Assembly: GCA_018648265.1 (NCBI GenBank)
Contig: JABGRN010000015.1
Coordinates: 1-64,000, forward strand
Length of the DNA: 64,000 nt
Origin: Prolixibacteraceae bacterium
GTDB taxonomy: Bacteria > Bacteroidota > Bacteroidia > Bacteroidales > Prolixibacteraceae
Reading direction: 5' to 3'
Every line of letters starts with the position of its first letter. The stretch's first letter is position 1. Below, piece after piece: positions 46,657 through 56,708 of this stretch. Under the pieces are notes generated by a model. It saw nothing but the letters and a program-made list of their open reading frames with translations. It did no database searches and had not been told where the DNA came from. Made by a program: the position numbers and the translations under genes.

Positions 46657-49600
46657 TCATTCTTTTAGCTTATAATTTGTTATAACTGCACTATTTGTAT
46701 TATTCAAATTTGTTTCATTTAACTTACCATTATCCCTAAAACTAGCTGGTGTTGTCCCAAATTGTTCTTTAAAACATTTAATAAAATACGACTGATTGTT
46801 GAATCCGGTGAGAAAGCAAATTTCTTTTACTGTTTTATTACGTTGGATTAATAAACTATATGCTTTTTGTAATTTTATTATTCTTATAAATTCTACAGGT
46901 GAGTGGCCGGTTAGCAGCTTTAATTTTCGATAAAGCTGGGTTGTACTAATATTCAATTCTTTTGATAAACTAACAACATTAAATCCCGGAACTGCAATAT
47001 TTTTTTCCAGCTGCTTACTTACCATTTGTAAAAATTCTTTATCTTTTGAAATATTACTTTCTACCTCTACCATAAAGTTCTGGGTGACATATTTTTCTCT
47101 TATTAGTTCTCTGTTTTTTATTAAACGGGCTGTTTGCGATAACAGGAGGTTTACGTTGAAAGGTTTTGTAATGTACGCATCGGCACCCATCTCAAATCCT
47201 TCGATAATTTGTTCATTGGTATTTTTTGCTGTTAATAAAATTAAAGGAATATGACAAGTTTCACGGTTCTCTTTTAATGTCCGGATCAATTCAAGGCCAT
47301 CCATTTCCGGCATTATTAAATCAGAGATTACAATAGCCGGCAATTGTTTTATTATTATTTTTAATCCTTCAGCCCCATTCGCCGCCTCTTCGCAAATATA
47401 ATTTCGCGAAAAAACAGTTACTAAAAATTCACGAAGTTCATCGTTATCTTCAATAATTAAAACCCTGGATTTATCTTTAATCGTTTCAGGATTGCTTTTA
47501 TTTTTCTCAGCTTTTTCTGTTTGTATGAGGTACGGTTCCATTTCATTTATATGGGTTTCTTTTTTATTCACTTCAATATCGGAAAAGGATAGGTTTACAT
47601 GAAAAGCAACCCCTTTACCTGGAATTGTTTCAACTTCAATAGTACCGTTATGGATTTCTATAAGCGATTTTGAAAAAGAGAGCCCAATTCCAGCCCCTTC
47701 AACATTCTCATCGACTTTATAAAAACGCTCGAATATTTTTGATTTGTTTTCATCAGATAATTCAATTCCCTCATTAAATACAGTAATACGTACTTTTTTC
47801 GTATTGTCACGAAAATCTTTTTCATTTGTGAATAAATGCATTGAAACAGTAATTGAATGGTTGTCGAAAGTGTGTTTAAAGGCATTTGAAATCAGGTTGT
47901 ACAATACCTCTTCTATTTTTTGTGCATCAATCGATACAAAAACAGAATTAGAAGGAACTTTCAAATGCAGGCTCACCTTTCTGTTGCTTTCGTAACCTTT
48001 GAAGTTTAAAACGACATCTTTAATAACCCTCACTAAATCAGTTCTTTTTAGTTGGAGTTTTAGTTTTCCGGCATTTAATTTTCTAAAATCGATAATTTGG
48101 TTTATCAGGCGCAAAAGATAATTGGAGTTCCGATAAATTAGTTGCAAATGATTTTTCCAATTCTTGTCTTCCGTAGAATAACTTTTTATTAAATCTTCGA
48201 TAGGGGCGATTACAAGACTCAAAGGAGTCCTTAATTGGTGTGCGATATTTGCTAAAAACATCATTTTATTTTCGTTGCTCGCAATGGTAATTTCACTTAG
48301 TTGTTTCTGATAAATTAAACGTTGACGATTTATCAGAACATAAACAAATCCCGAAATACTTGAAAATGCAAAAAATACAATAAGTATGTTCATGTACCAC
48401 GTTCGGTACCATGGGGATTTAATTTCAATGAACAAAGATTTAATATTTTCAGATTCGACATTGTCTGAACTGATGGCTTTGGTTTTTAGAGTGTATTTGC
48501 CAAATGGAATGTTCGTAAAAGCGATATATTTATCCGATGCCGAAATTGTGTGCCAGTTATCGTGGTATCCCTCAAGGAAGTATGCAATTTTATTATTTTT
48601 TGGATATTGAAAATGAATAGCGGCTACTCCTATATTAAAGGAGTTACTACTAAAAGGCAGAACGATTTTGTCGGTTTGATTTAAATTTTTTTCCAAAATA
48701 ACGTTATTGTCCAGACTATCCCCAACTTTAATTATCTCATTCTGAAACATTAAGTTGGAAAATATAACTTTGGGTTTGATAGTGTTTTTTTCTATTTTTT
48801 GGGGATAAAAACACGTAAAGCCATTGTCGCCCCCAAAAAACATCATATTATCGGAAGCTTTGTAGAAAGAATTTATCATAAAAACATTTCCCTGGATTCC
48901 ATCGGAGCTGTTAAAAACTGTGAAGGTTGAAGGTTTCTGAAAACGGTTGAAAGTGATTAATCCGTTAATAGTGCTAATCCATAAGTTTCCTGTGCCATCG
49001 GGAAGTATCCCAAAAACATCGTTCGAAGGCAGGCCGTCTTTCGTTGTAATTTGCTTGAAAACTTTGGTTTCCGGATTTAAAATATTAATCCCACCCCCAT
49101 ATGTAGAAACCCAGATATTCCCATCATAATTTTCAAATATGCAGTTAATTTCGTTATTGTTTAAATAATTTTCTTTGGAAGTTTCAGCAATAAATCGTTC
49201 AAATTCCAAAGCGGGTTTTGTTTTGCCCGATAGATCGAGGTTTTCGTAACTACCAGTTAAACAATTTAATCCATTAATCGTACCTATCCAAAATCGGTTT
49301 TTGCCATCAAGAAAAATTTCCATTACGCCATTATCCGAAATTGAGGTTTTGTTGCTGGGGTTATACGAATATTGATAATAGTTTAAGTTTTTATTGGTGT
49401 GAATTGCAGGGATAAAATACAAACCGTTATTAAGTGTGCCAAACCAAATATTTTTATTCTCATCGACAAAAACTTTTAATACAACCTGATTAATTGCAGG
49501 ATCACCACCAAAGGGAACTATTTCCCAAATTTGATCTTCTTTTTTTAATTTAAATAAACCGGCATCTGTTCCCAGCCAAAAAAGGGTGTCCGACTCTTTT

Positions 49601-50847
49601 TCAATATCCCAAATACCACTTCCTACAGAATTGAAACCATTTGGAATTGGTATTTTCTGATATTGTGGTTCTTTATTTAACTGAATATCTTTTTTCCGTA
49701 GTATGTTTAAACCCACTGTTCGGCTTCCTATAAAAATCTCGTTTTCGGTTTCTTCAAAACACATAATAGTATTTGAATTTAGTGGGGATTTATTTGAAGG
49801 TTTTCGACGAAATGTATAAAACTCTTTTTGGTGAAGGTTCAAAATACTTATACCTTGTCCCATGTGGCCAATCCATAAATTGCCTGAAAAATCTTCGTAC
49901 AGAGAATGTATATTGCTGTTAGTCAGTGTTCCTAATTGATTTGGATCGGCATAATAATTACTTGTGTGGCCTGTATGTAAGTTCAAAACCAAAAGTTTTG
50001 GTTCGGTTAACGAACAGTATAGTTCTTGATTACTTGTATAAATGATTTTTTGAATATTTTGATTTTCAAAAAAAGTATTCATAATAGAATGACTTGAACT
50101 CAGCGAAAATGAAACTAAACCTTTTGTTGTTGCAAAATAAAGGTTGTTTTCATTTGGTACATATTCAATAAAATTAACCGGATTTTCTAACTCAGTTAGT
50201 TTTTCAGCCTTCAACAAGGTGTCCTGGTCATTAATAACAATATCTACTGTAAACACTTCGGAAGGTTGGGAGGAATGATTTGATACAAACAATAATTTAT
50301 TATTGAACGAAACCGAATAATTAAAATAATAATTTACTTTTTGGTCAAATTCAACAACATCCCGTTTTTTAACATTATAATTAGCATTGTTAATTTGGTT
50401 TAAGGGATAAATATATAAACCGTCAACTGCATGAATTATCAAATGATTTTTTATTTCAGCGAGATGTAAAATATTTAGGTCAGTGTCATCGTTCCGATCA
50501 AAAAGAATGGTTTGAAATGTGTTATTTTCTTTGTTAAACCACGATAAATCTTTTAATGTAACAACCCACAAATTATCGTAAGAATCGACATACAATTTTT
50601 TAATTTTTTTATTTGGTAAACTTTGTTTGTTCGCCAATTCAGGTCTGAATACCTCATAGTTGTAGCCATCGTATTTTATTAACCCGGTCCAGGTTGCAAA
50701 CCACATGTTTCCTGTACTGTCCTGCGTTATTGAGTTGATTTCCCCATCAATTAATCCCTCGTTTGTACCTAAATACCTAAAGTTATTACTGAATATTAAA
50801 AAAGGAGTAAATACCACAAAAACTACAATGAGAATAATATTTTTCAT
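46657..50847 (-). CDS. Hybrid two-component system sensor/regulator (HTCS)
   Basis: A one-protein signalling system that senses oligosaccharide in the periplasm and activates the locus. Order seen: signal/TM N-terminus, two seven-bladed propellers of Reg_prop repeats (about 25-690, many GNLWIGTxxGL-type units), a Y_Y_Y domain (about 710-795), a transmembrane helix (about 805-825), HisKA with the phospho-acceptor His in FLANIAHQLRTPLS (near 868), a HATPase domain with GAGIGLSFSKSL, a receiver domain with Asp in VISDLIMPEMDG (near 1176), and a C-terminal AraC-type HTH (FLTGFNNQSYFIKCFKEQFG). I favour ATG 50847 over 50871. It is upstream of and co-directional with the SusCD operon, which it probably controls together with the divergent hydrolase arm. 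Confidence 0.96.
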   Translation of the reverse strand: MKNIILIVVFVVFTPFLIFSNNFRYLGTNEGLIDGEINSITQDSTGNMWFATWTGLIKYDGYNYEVFRPELANKQSLPNKKIKKLYVDSYDNLWVVTLKDLSWFNKENNTFQTILFDRNDDTDLNILHLAEIKNHLIIHAVDGLYIYPLNQINNANYNVKKRDVVEFDQKVNYYFNYSVSFNNKLLFVSNHSSQPSEVFTVDIVINDQDTLLKAEKLTELENPVNFIEYVPNENNLYFATTKGLVSFSLSSSHSIMNTFFENQNIQKIIYTSNQELYCSLTEPKLLVLNLHTGHTSNYYADPNQLGTLTNSNIHSLYEDFSGNLWIGHMGQGISILNLHQKEFYTFRRKPSNKSPLNSNTIMCFEETENEIFIGSRTVGLNILRKKDIQLNKEPQYQKIPIPNGFNSVGSGIWDIEKESDTLFWLGTDAGLFKLKKEDQIWEIVPFGGDPAINQVVLKVFVDENKNIWFGTLNNGLYFIPAIHTNKNLNYYQYSYNPSNKTSISDNGVMEIFLDGKNRFWIGTINGLNCLTGSYENLDLSGKTKPALEFERFIAETSKENYLNNNEINCIFENYDGNIWVSTYGGGINILNPETKVFKQITTKDGLPSNDVFGILPDGTGNLWISTINGLITFNRFQKPSTFTVFNSSDGIQGNVFMINSFYKASDNMMFFGGDNGFTCFYPQKIEKNTIKPKVIFSNLMFQNEIIKVGDSLDNNVILEKNLNQTDKIVLPFSSNSFNIGVAAIHFQYPKNNKIAYFLEGYHDNWHTISASDKYIAFTNIPFGKYTLKTKAISSDNVESENIKSLFIEIKSPWYRTWYMNILIVFFAFSSISGFVYVLINRQRLIYQKQLSEITIASNENKMMFLANIAHQLRTPLSLVIAPIEDLIKSYSTEDKNWKNHLQLIYRNSNYLLRLINQIIDFRKLNAGKLKLQLKRTDLVRVIKDVVLNFKGYESNRKVSLHLKVPSNSVFVSIDAQKIEEVLYNLISNAFKHTFDNHSITVSMHLFTNEKDFRDNTKKVRITVFNEGIELSDENKSKIFERFYKVDENVEGAGIGLSFSKSLIEIHNGTIEVETIPGKGVAFHVNLSFSDIEVNKKETHINEMEPYLIQTEKAEKNKSNPETIKDKSRVLIIEDNDELREFLVTVFSRNYICEEAANGAEGLKIIIKQLPAIVISDLIMPEMDGLELIRTLKENRETCHIPLILLTAKNTNEQIIEGFEMGADAYITKPFNVNLLLSQTARLIKNRELIREKYVTQNFMVEVESNISKDKEFLQMVSKQLEKNIAVPGFNVVSLSKELNISTTQLYRKLKLLTGHSPVEFIRIIKLQKAYSLLIQRNKTVKEICFLTGFNNQSYFIKCFKEQFGTTPASFRDNGKLNETNLNNTNSAVITNYKLKE

Positions 50848-51144
50848 TTGCGAATATAAAAAATCATTCATTTGCTGGTTATTTTGTTGTAAAAATATTA
50901 AAGTTATTTTGATTGATTTCTTTTATTGGGGAAATAAATAGAAGGGTTTGAATAGATCAATTTATTTTACTGTGGTTTGTATTTAAGATAATGTTTAATA
51001 ATACAGAATATGTGGGCTGAAGCCTTTGTTTTTTTACTCCTTTATCCGTACTATAAATCGGATGGCAAAAGATATTTTGTATTGTTAGTTTGTTGTAAAT
51101 GAGTATTCTTAGTTGTTAGAATTATCCAACAGTTGGGTACTAGT

Positions 51145-52416
51145 TCACCACTTATTAATTAATTTCATAAATTCGGCATTTAATCTTATCGGAACATTTT
51201 CTTCAAAACATTTAATTATTCTCTTTTTAACCGACTTAAGTTGAGGTTCGTTAATAAGGATTGAATCCCCCGATTTAACTGTAATTTTCAAGCTTTTTTG
51301 GAGTTTCCGTGGCATTGGCACACCCAACCTTCCAACTAAAATATGTTCATCGGAGAAATCAATTGATTCAATAGATTGCCAGGAAATAAATTCTTTGTTT
51401 CTGATGCTATCAATTAAAACCCCTTTTGAATCAATTTTAACACTTTGCGAAGTTAACCGACTTGTGAAAAGAGCAACAAAAGGAATTCCAAAACAAAAGA
51501 AAAATACACCCATAAAATACATTTCATCATCTTCGTAAACCGGTGGTATAAAAAGCAACTTTTCAAGAATTAAACTGGCAACCAACCATGCAGATGGAAC
51601 AGCTAAAAGTAAGGTAACCACATCGTAAATAAATGCCACTTTTTGCGGGTTTACCATAATCCCGCGTTTTCTGAAATAGAGTTTTCTTATCAGAATTAGT
51701 CCCAATAAAAGCAACAAACCACCTACAATTTTTAAAATAGTTCCAAGGTTGGCGATTTCGCCTTCAATGGCTGTGTAAACGGAGCTAAATTCAGGGCCAT
51801 AAACTTTCCCGTTGTATCTGAAACATTGCAAATCATACATAAGCTCCAAATGACGATCAACTAATTTTTCCCATTCTTTTAAAGGAATTTCAGAAATATC
51901 CTCTCCGGCTTTTCCTGCTTCCAATTCAATAACAGATTTTTGAATAATTGGAAAACGAGATAAATCCTTATCTGTAAGATCTTGTAAATCCAGATTGTTT
52001 TCACCCAAATAATTAAAAATAACGACCCCGTTCTCCCTGTTTTTAATGCAACTACTTAAAACTCCCCGAAAAATAATTAAATTGCTATCTTGTTTTTCTA
52101 TTAGCACCGATTCCTCTAATAGTTCCCATTCATCAATTTCGCAGCTATCGGTTAACCAGTCTTCGTCCAAATAATTAAATACCCTCCAAATACATGGATA
52201 ATCGTCTTCATTCAGTTCAGGGCCAGTGACATCAATTATTTCAATTCCCGGAAACTGAGATTCTATAATTTCAGAATCGACAAATTCTACCAACTGCAAC
52301 TTAACAATTTCCGTGTCAATTGATCCGGATTGAATGTTGTTAAATTTGAATGCCACCAATGCAATTCCCATTGCAATTAGTGCCAAGGCCAGTACTCTTC
52401 GTAACCAGATTTTCAT
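51145..52416 (-). CDS. Membrane protein of unknown function with PH-like C-terminal region
   Basis: I do not recognise a named family. The 423-residue protein has an N-terminal transmembrane helix (about 8-25), a ~200-residue extracytoplasmic region with several acidic stretches, then three hydrophobic segments (about 228-248, 262-290 and 300-325). A C-terminal ~95-residue domain with alternating strands (GVLIDSIRNKEFISWQSIES onward) resembles bacterial PH-like domains of membrane proteins. The 273-bp gap between it and the upstream-facing HTCS gene has no gene. It may be an envelope stress or signalling component; this is only a guess from topology. Confidence 0.65.
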   Translation of the reverse strand: MKIWLRRVLALALIAMGIALVAFKFNNIQSGSIDTEIVKLQLVEFVDSEIIESQFPGIEIIDVTGPELNEDDYPCIWRVFNYLDEDWLTDSCEIDEWELLEESVLIEKQDSNLIIFRGVLSSCIKNRENGVVIFNYLGENNLDLQDLTDKDLSRFPIIQKSVIELEAGKAGEDISEIPLKEWEKLVDRHLELMYDLQCFRYNGKVYGPEFSSVYTAIEGEIANLGTILKIVGGLLLLLGLILIRKLYFRKRGIMVNPQKVAFIYDVVTLLLAVPSAWLVASLILEKLLFIPPVYEDDEMYFMGVFFFCFGIPFVALFTSRLTSQSVKIDSKGVLIDSIRNKEFISWQSIESIDFSDEHILVGRLGVPMPRKLQKSLKITVKSGDSILINEPQLKSVKKRIIKCFEENVPIRLNAEFMKLINKW

Positions 52417-52462
52417 TTGAATTTATTTTGAAGAAATAAATAATCTCAAAAAGTTACAGATG

Positions 52463-53052
52463 TTATTTTGATGCTTTCAATGTTGCAGTAACACCATTAT
52501 TCCCTTTTACCGTTCCATTAATAATTTTGGTGCCGTTTTGTGTTAAGCTTCCCTTATAAAATCCGTTATCACCGTTTGAATAACTAATGGTAAATTCAAT
52601 AGCACTCCCCGATACTTTGCCATCTATTGTTCCTTTTAGGTATCCATTCCAGATTGCATCTCCTGTAATCCGCCCTGAATTGTGCTGTAAATTCATTGTA
52701 CCATTAAAACCATTACTTTGGTCGATTAATCATTGTCCTGCTATAGATGATGCAGCAACAGCTTTTGATGCATTCCAGGTTGCAGTATCACCATTATTTG
52801 CCCTTACATTTCCATTAATAATTTTGCTTCCATTCTGGGTTAAAGTCCCTTTATAAAATCCTTGAACCCCACCTGGATAACTGATGGTAAATACAATAGA
52901 ATTCCCTGATATTTGAACATCAATTGTCCCATTATCGTATTGGTTCCAATTCGCTGTTCCAGTAATTCAACCTGCTTGGTTTTGCTAAAAGTGAGTGTTC
53001 CTTAATATCCATTATGCTGATTAACTTTCCATTGCCCATCCACGTTGGTGTT
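52463..53052 (-). pseudogene. Degraded tandem-repeat tail of the FecR-domain gene
   Basis: Downstream of the FecR gene's stop the same frame continues with recognisable protein. The TAG after ...VPANN is followed by NTNVDGQWKVNQHNGY, a TAA, then GTLTFSK. After an apparent one-base loss in an A-run, a repeat with GFYKGTLTQNGSKIINGNVR runs to SSIAGQ, where a TGA stands where Trp is expected, and a second unit with GFYKGSLTQNGTKIINGTVK ends at 52463. A TGA also replaces Arg in the first unit (AGxITG versus SGRITG). The last unit alone could be read as a 77-residue ORF (52463-52696) without a signal peptide. At least four stop lesions and one frameshift point to real decay of a C-terminal repeat region. 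Confidence 0.75.
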
Positions 53053-55128
53053 CTAATTATTGGCCGGAACAATGTCCATTATGAGCGGTTCGCCGCTAGC
53101 AAAAAATATGGTCATGCGGTAGTTGGTTTTCCCGCCTTTGATAGCTCCGTTGTCCTCCACAAAAAAGTCCAAAGTGTTTTGGTCAGAACCCAGGCTGAAG
53201 TTGACTGAACCGTCAGACTGGCTCATGGTCCTGTTCTGGATGACCACACCGCCCAGCCATAACCCGTTGTTGGGCCGGGTATCCCAGACCGAGCGAAGTC
53301 CATTGGTGTTGCTAACTTCCACCGCCGTAACCGTCCGGTTGGGGGCCTTGAACTGAGCTCGGAATATGGCGTCAGTTTTTCCGTTTTCGCGGAGTGTTTC
53401 ATTAGGGCCAACTATGTCCTGATTTGAGTTGACGGTCAGCAGCCTGGCTGTGCCCTGAGAATTATTGATGTTTGAACTATTGACAGGATTAATAGCTTTT
53501 GCATACCACTCGTGGTTTAACTGATCCTTGAATCCAAACAAACCTTCAAAAGATGTAGCCCGGATACCTGATTTTTGATTAATTTCTCCGGTAAAGTATT
53601 GTTTCCAGTTTCCAACACTTCGGGTAAATTTAATCCGATTGCCAGTTAAAATCTCACCCTCTATTTTTGTAGCCGGTGAGGAACCATTTGTTTGAACCAT
53701 ATCACCGTAAAAGCCATTGCCAGATTGAACCAGTTTTACATCGAATTTAAAAATAATATCGCCAATACAAGTCAATTCCCATTCTCCGGCAATATTTGGT
53801 AATTCCAATATTCCCTCAGTTGTAGTATTTGTTGTGCCATTTGTTGCGCTATTTATTATAAGCGATGGTCGTTTGTCAATATCCTCATGTTCGCGGGCAT
53901 AAAATCCATAAACCGACACAGGGCCGTTCAAATAACTTTCTCCTGTTTTAATGGCTAATCCATGGTTTGGCATTCCTTCCAACCACGATTTAACTAAAGT
54001 GGTAATGTCAACTTCAACAAAATCATTTGTTTGTGTGCCAGGATTAAAGTAAGCTACCGGATACTGATCGGATTGAGGCTGACTTATCCAGCATACTTCG
54101 CCGGGAGCAGCAACATTCGCAGATTTGTAATTACCATTCCCTTCATTCCAAGGGTTCCTAACGGTATATACTCCCAGTTCAGCTGAATTCCCTCCTGCTG
54201 TGTGATAATGGAACAATTTTAAGGAAGCTTTTTCGAAAGTTGATTTATCGATGCCTGAAATGTCAAATTTCAAATATGCCCTTTTCTCGCCACCTGTTGG
54301 ATTCCAACCGGCACTAATTATATAATATTTCCCCCAATTGGCTTTGCTCCATCCCGAATAGGAATAGGCATAAACATGCGAATCTGCGATTGGTGATAAC
54401 ATATTTCCTGTTGTATTTGAACTTGTTGTATTTGAACTTGTTGTCCCTCCGGTATTAGTATTCCCGGGCATTTCAGTAATAGGAACAAGTGTTGGCCAAT
54501 CGGTCCACCATTCATCGTTTTTTTGAATGTTTAACAAGCCTGTATTTAAAGTTGATGAGCTGGCTGGTATTGTAACTTCCATACCAGCGACCAAATTCAT
54601 TTTCGATTGCTGAGTAATATCCGAAACTTCTAATTTTCCTTCAATTAGCTGAATTTTAGTTGAGCCATCTTTTTCAACATTAACTAAAAATTCAGTTCCG
54701 CGAATTCCAGCAATTGCCGTTGGTGTTTTAATAAATAATTCTCCATTATTTTTCTTTTCAATTTTAAACCAGCTTTTCCCACTTTCTACATAAATGAAAT
54801 TTTGTTGAACAACCACTTTTGTATCGGGTTGAATTTTTATAATATCTCCATTTTGGTATTCAATAGTAGCCCAACCATCAGGACCGGTTTCAATCATTGT
54901 TTGTTGCGTTATAACTCTACATTCTGTTTTGTTAAGCGTCCTTTTTAAAGGACAATAAAATGAAGGATCTTCAGGGCCATTATCTACGATTGTGCCAGTT
55001 TGGACACTTCCTTTCACCGCACAAATTCTAACCTTGGTACCTAGTTTGGCAAATGCTTCGTTGCACGTAAACATCAGTATTGTGGCAATCAATACAAGCC
55101 AAATATTTCTTTGTAATTTATTTTTCAT
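53053..55128 (-). CDS. FecR-domain and DNRLRE-domain secreted protein
   Basis: Starting at ATG 55128 (MKNKLQRNIW) gives a signal peptide ending NEAFA; the open frame extends to 55221. A FecR-like domain (about 30-175) contains WATIEYQNGDIIKIQPDTKV and TAIAGIRGTEFLVNV. A DNRLRE/CBM96-like beta-sandwich (about 240-420) has RAYLKFDISGI and VEVDITTLVKSWLEGMPNHG. A further beta domain with IAGEWELTC follows. The final ~135 residues (from about 556) are encoded by DNA of about 53% GC by my count, against 35-40% around it. No sigma factor gene is adjacent, so this is not a classic FecIR anti-sigma pair. It looks truncated: repeat units continue after the stop codon. Function unknown; surface or envelope location likely. 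Confidence 0.75.
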   Translation of the reverse strand: MKNKLQRNIWLVLIATILMFTCNEAFAKLGTKVRICAVKGSVQTGTIVDNGPEDPSFYCPLKRTLNKTECRVITQQTMIETGPDGWATIEYQNGDIIKIQPDTKVVVQQNFIYVESGKSWFKIEKKNNGELFIKTPTAIAGIRGTEFLVNVEKDGSTKIQLIEGKLEVSDITQQSKMNLVAGMEVTIPASSSTLNTGLLNIQKNDEWWTDWPTLVPITEMPGNTNTGGTTSSNTTSSNTTGNMLSPIADSHVYAYSYSGWSKANWGKYYIISAGWNPTGGEKRAYLKFDISGIDKSTFEKASLKLFHYHTAGGNSAELGVYTVRNPWNEGNGNYKSANVAAPGEVCWISQPQSDQYPVAYFNPGTQTNDFVEVDITTLVKSWLEGMPNHGLAIKTGESYLNGPVSVYGFYAREHEDIDKRPSLIINSATNGTTNTTTEGILELPNIAGEWELTCIGDIIFKFDVKLVQSGNGFYGDMVQTNGSSPATKIEGEILTGNRIKFTRSVGNWKQYFTGEINQKSGIRATSFEGLFGFKDQLNHEWYAKAINPVNSSNINNSQGTARLLTVNSNQDIVGPNETLRENGKTDAIFRAQFKAPNRTVTAVEVSNTNGLRSVWDTRPNNGLWLGGVVIQNRTMSQSDGSVNFSLGSDQNTLDFFVEDNGAIKGGKTNYRMTIFFASGEPLIMDIVPANN
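53060..53460. other. GC-rich patch encoding the C-terminal domain of the FecR-domain protein
   Basis: Counting bases in 53101-53460 gives about 190 G/C in 360 (53%), compared with 35-40% in the lines just beyond 53520. Codon choice in this part (CTG, CGG, GGC, CCC) also differs from neighbours. The reading frame is continuous across the left-hand edge near residue 556 (...NNSQGTA). This is best explained by acquisition of a domain from a higher-GC source. Confidence 0.6.
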
Positions 55129-55144
55129 AGTGATAGTTATTAGC

Positions 55145-55825
55145 TTATTTGCATTCTTTATCGATGTAGTAAACAATACCGGGCTGTGGTTTATCAAATC
55201 CACCAGAAGATTGAGTGACACTAATCACTTTTCCACCTTCTCTGGGAAAAAACCATATTTCATACTCAATTTCTTGAGGGGCATTAAACGAGATTTCACC
55301 TGTACCACCTTGATTGTTATACATACTCATGACGGCTGTTACATCGATGGTGATTTCAGTGCCGGCAGGTATCTGGTCACCATTTATGTAAAAGTCTTTA
55401 ACGTGCCCGTCGCCATTCCATTCAAGCGAATTTATCCAGGGAATAAAAATGGCTTTGGTTTCGGCATCGTTCATGTGAATTCTCGCTCCTTTTGTTCTTT
55501 GAAAAAGTCCGATATTTCCTGGTCCTTGAACTGTAATTTGCCCTTTAACAGGGGCTACTGATTTTTGAACGGTATTCTCCCAAGGGATCTGCGGTTCGCG
55601 TTTACCCCAAAAACCACCCCGCCAATATTTATTATTATCTTGCCGGGAGTTAGCATGAGATGACCACGTTTCGGTGAAACTGTGATTTCCTGACAAAAGT
55701 TTTTCTCCTCCTGCACTTGCCCATTGTGCTGATTTAGGATTCTGTGCATTAATTACGGTTGAAGAAATCAGGATTAATAAAAATACGAACAAACCAATAC
55801 TTTGAGTTGAAATTGCTTTTTTCAT
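55145..55825 (-). CDS. Secreted protein of unknown function (226 aa)
   Basis: No family recognised. The signal peptide ends STVINAQ (about 28). The mature part is predicted mostly beta, with aromatic-rich runs (KYWRGGFWGKREPQIPWEN, AIFIPWINSLEWNGDGHV) and a C-terminal YYIDKECK. It ends 17 bp before the FecR-domain gene on the same strand, so the two are probably one transcription unit and may form an envelope pair. The start has a typical K-rich N-terminus (MKKAISTQ). Confidence 0.7.
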   Translation of the reverse strand: MKKAISTQSIGLFVFLLILISSTVINAQNPKSAQWASAGGEKLLSGNHSFTETWSSHANSRQDNNKYWRGGFWGKREPQIPWENTVQKSVAPVKGQITVQGPGNIGLFQRTKGARIHMNDAETKAIFIPWINSLEWNGDGHVKDFYINGDQIPAGTEITIDVTAVMSMYNNQGGTGEISFNAPQEIEYEIWFFPREGGKVISVTQSSGGFDKPQPGIVYYIDKECK

Positions 55826-56052
55826 CGGTTAATATTTAGTTTTTAAGTCACTTAAAGTAATACAATATTTAAAAACAAACAAGAACAAATGTTAATTATG
55901 AAAAATATAATTTGATACGCCATACTTCACAACCGCTTTTATTGAAAACAATATAAAAACTTTGTTCAATTTTCATTTAGCATGTTGTTTCTACATGCTT
56001 TCTAATTTTTTATACTTTTATGTTTTTAAATTCCATTAAAAAATCCAGAATA

Positions 56053-56688
56053 ATGAAGAAATCAGCAATTGCATTTTTACTTTTAATCCTATTTTCAGGA
56101 ACCATTTTTGCACAGCAGAATAATTATCGACCTGATTTGTTTTTCCGTGAAGACTGGAAAGAAACCCCGGCAGAAATACCACTTTCGCAAAAGCATGTTG
56201 ACAATGTAGAATTACAAGTTAATTTGTACGGCGCCGGAAAAGACAGCCTTAAAAAAAGCAACCACGAAAAACCAGTTGATGACCCATTTTATGTGTGGTC
56301 AGGGTTATGTTTAGGAAACTGGATGGTTACTTTAAAACATAAAAACAGCAACGTAAATTTGGCTGAATTTGCAAAAATAAAATGGCGCTCGAAACAAGTG
56401 GGATTACGTCAATTACGAATTACCCTTAAACTGGCAGATGGAAACTGGTTGATAAGCGATCAATCGGCCGGCCCATCAAAAGACTGGCGCATTTGGGAAT
56501 TTAATATCCAGGATATTGTCTGGCACAAATTAGATGCTGAACGAATTACAGAAATTGGCATTGCCAAAGAACCTGACCTTTCGAGTGTTGAAGCGATTGG
56601 TTTTACCGATTTAATGCCCGGAGGAAAATCGGCAGCCTGCTCGCGTTTAGATTGGATTGAAGTTTATGGAAAACCTGTAAAACGATAA
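56053..56688 (+). CDS. Secreted galactose-binding-like/beta-jelly-roll protein
   Basis: A 211-residue exported protein starting at ATG 56053 (MKKSAIAFLL; open frame from 56020), with a signal peptide ending TIFAQQ. The rest looks like one beta-jelly-roll: LFFREDWKETPAE, WSGLCLGNWMVTLKH, IKWRSKQVGLRQLRITLKL, DWRIWEFNIQDIVWHKLD and a final DWIEVYGKP. Such folds bind or process carbohydrate, and similar stand-alone proteins occur near glycan loci, but I cannot name a family or substrate. It is transcribed away from the FecR-domain pair, with a 227-bp AT-rich gap between the divergent starts. Confidence 0.65.
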   Translation: MKKSAIAFLLLILFSGTIFAQQNNYRPDLFFREDWKETPAEIPLSQKHVDNVELQVNLYGAGKDSLKKSNHEKPVDDPFYVWSGLCLGNWMVTLKHKNSNVNLAEFAKIKWRSKQVGLRQLRITLKLADGNWLISDQSAGPSKDWRIWEFNIQDIVWHKLDAERITEIGIAKEPDLSSVEAIGFTDLMPGGKSAACSRLDWIEVYGKPVKR

Positions 56689-56708
56689 TATTTTAAATAC
56701 AATTAAAA

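Noticed and set aside
52463-52696. A 77-residue ORF as a real small protein
   Set aside because: It is one unit of a tandem repeat in frame with a decayed upstream unit, has no signal peptide, and homology begins before its ATG.
53053-55128. FecR-domain protein as part of a FecI/FecR sigma regulatory pair
   Set aside because: No ECF sigma factor is adjacent, and the domain lies after a cleavable signal peptide in a multidomain secreted protein.
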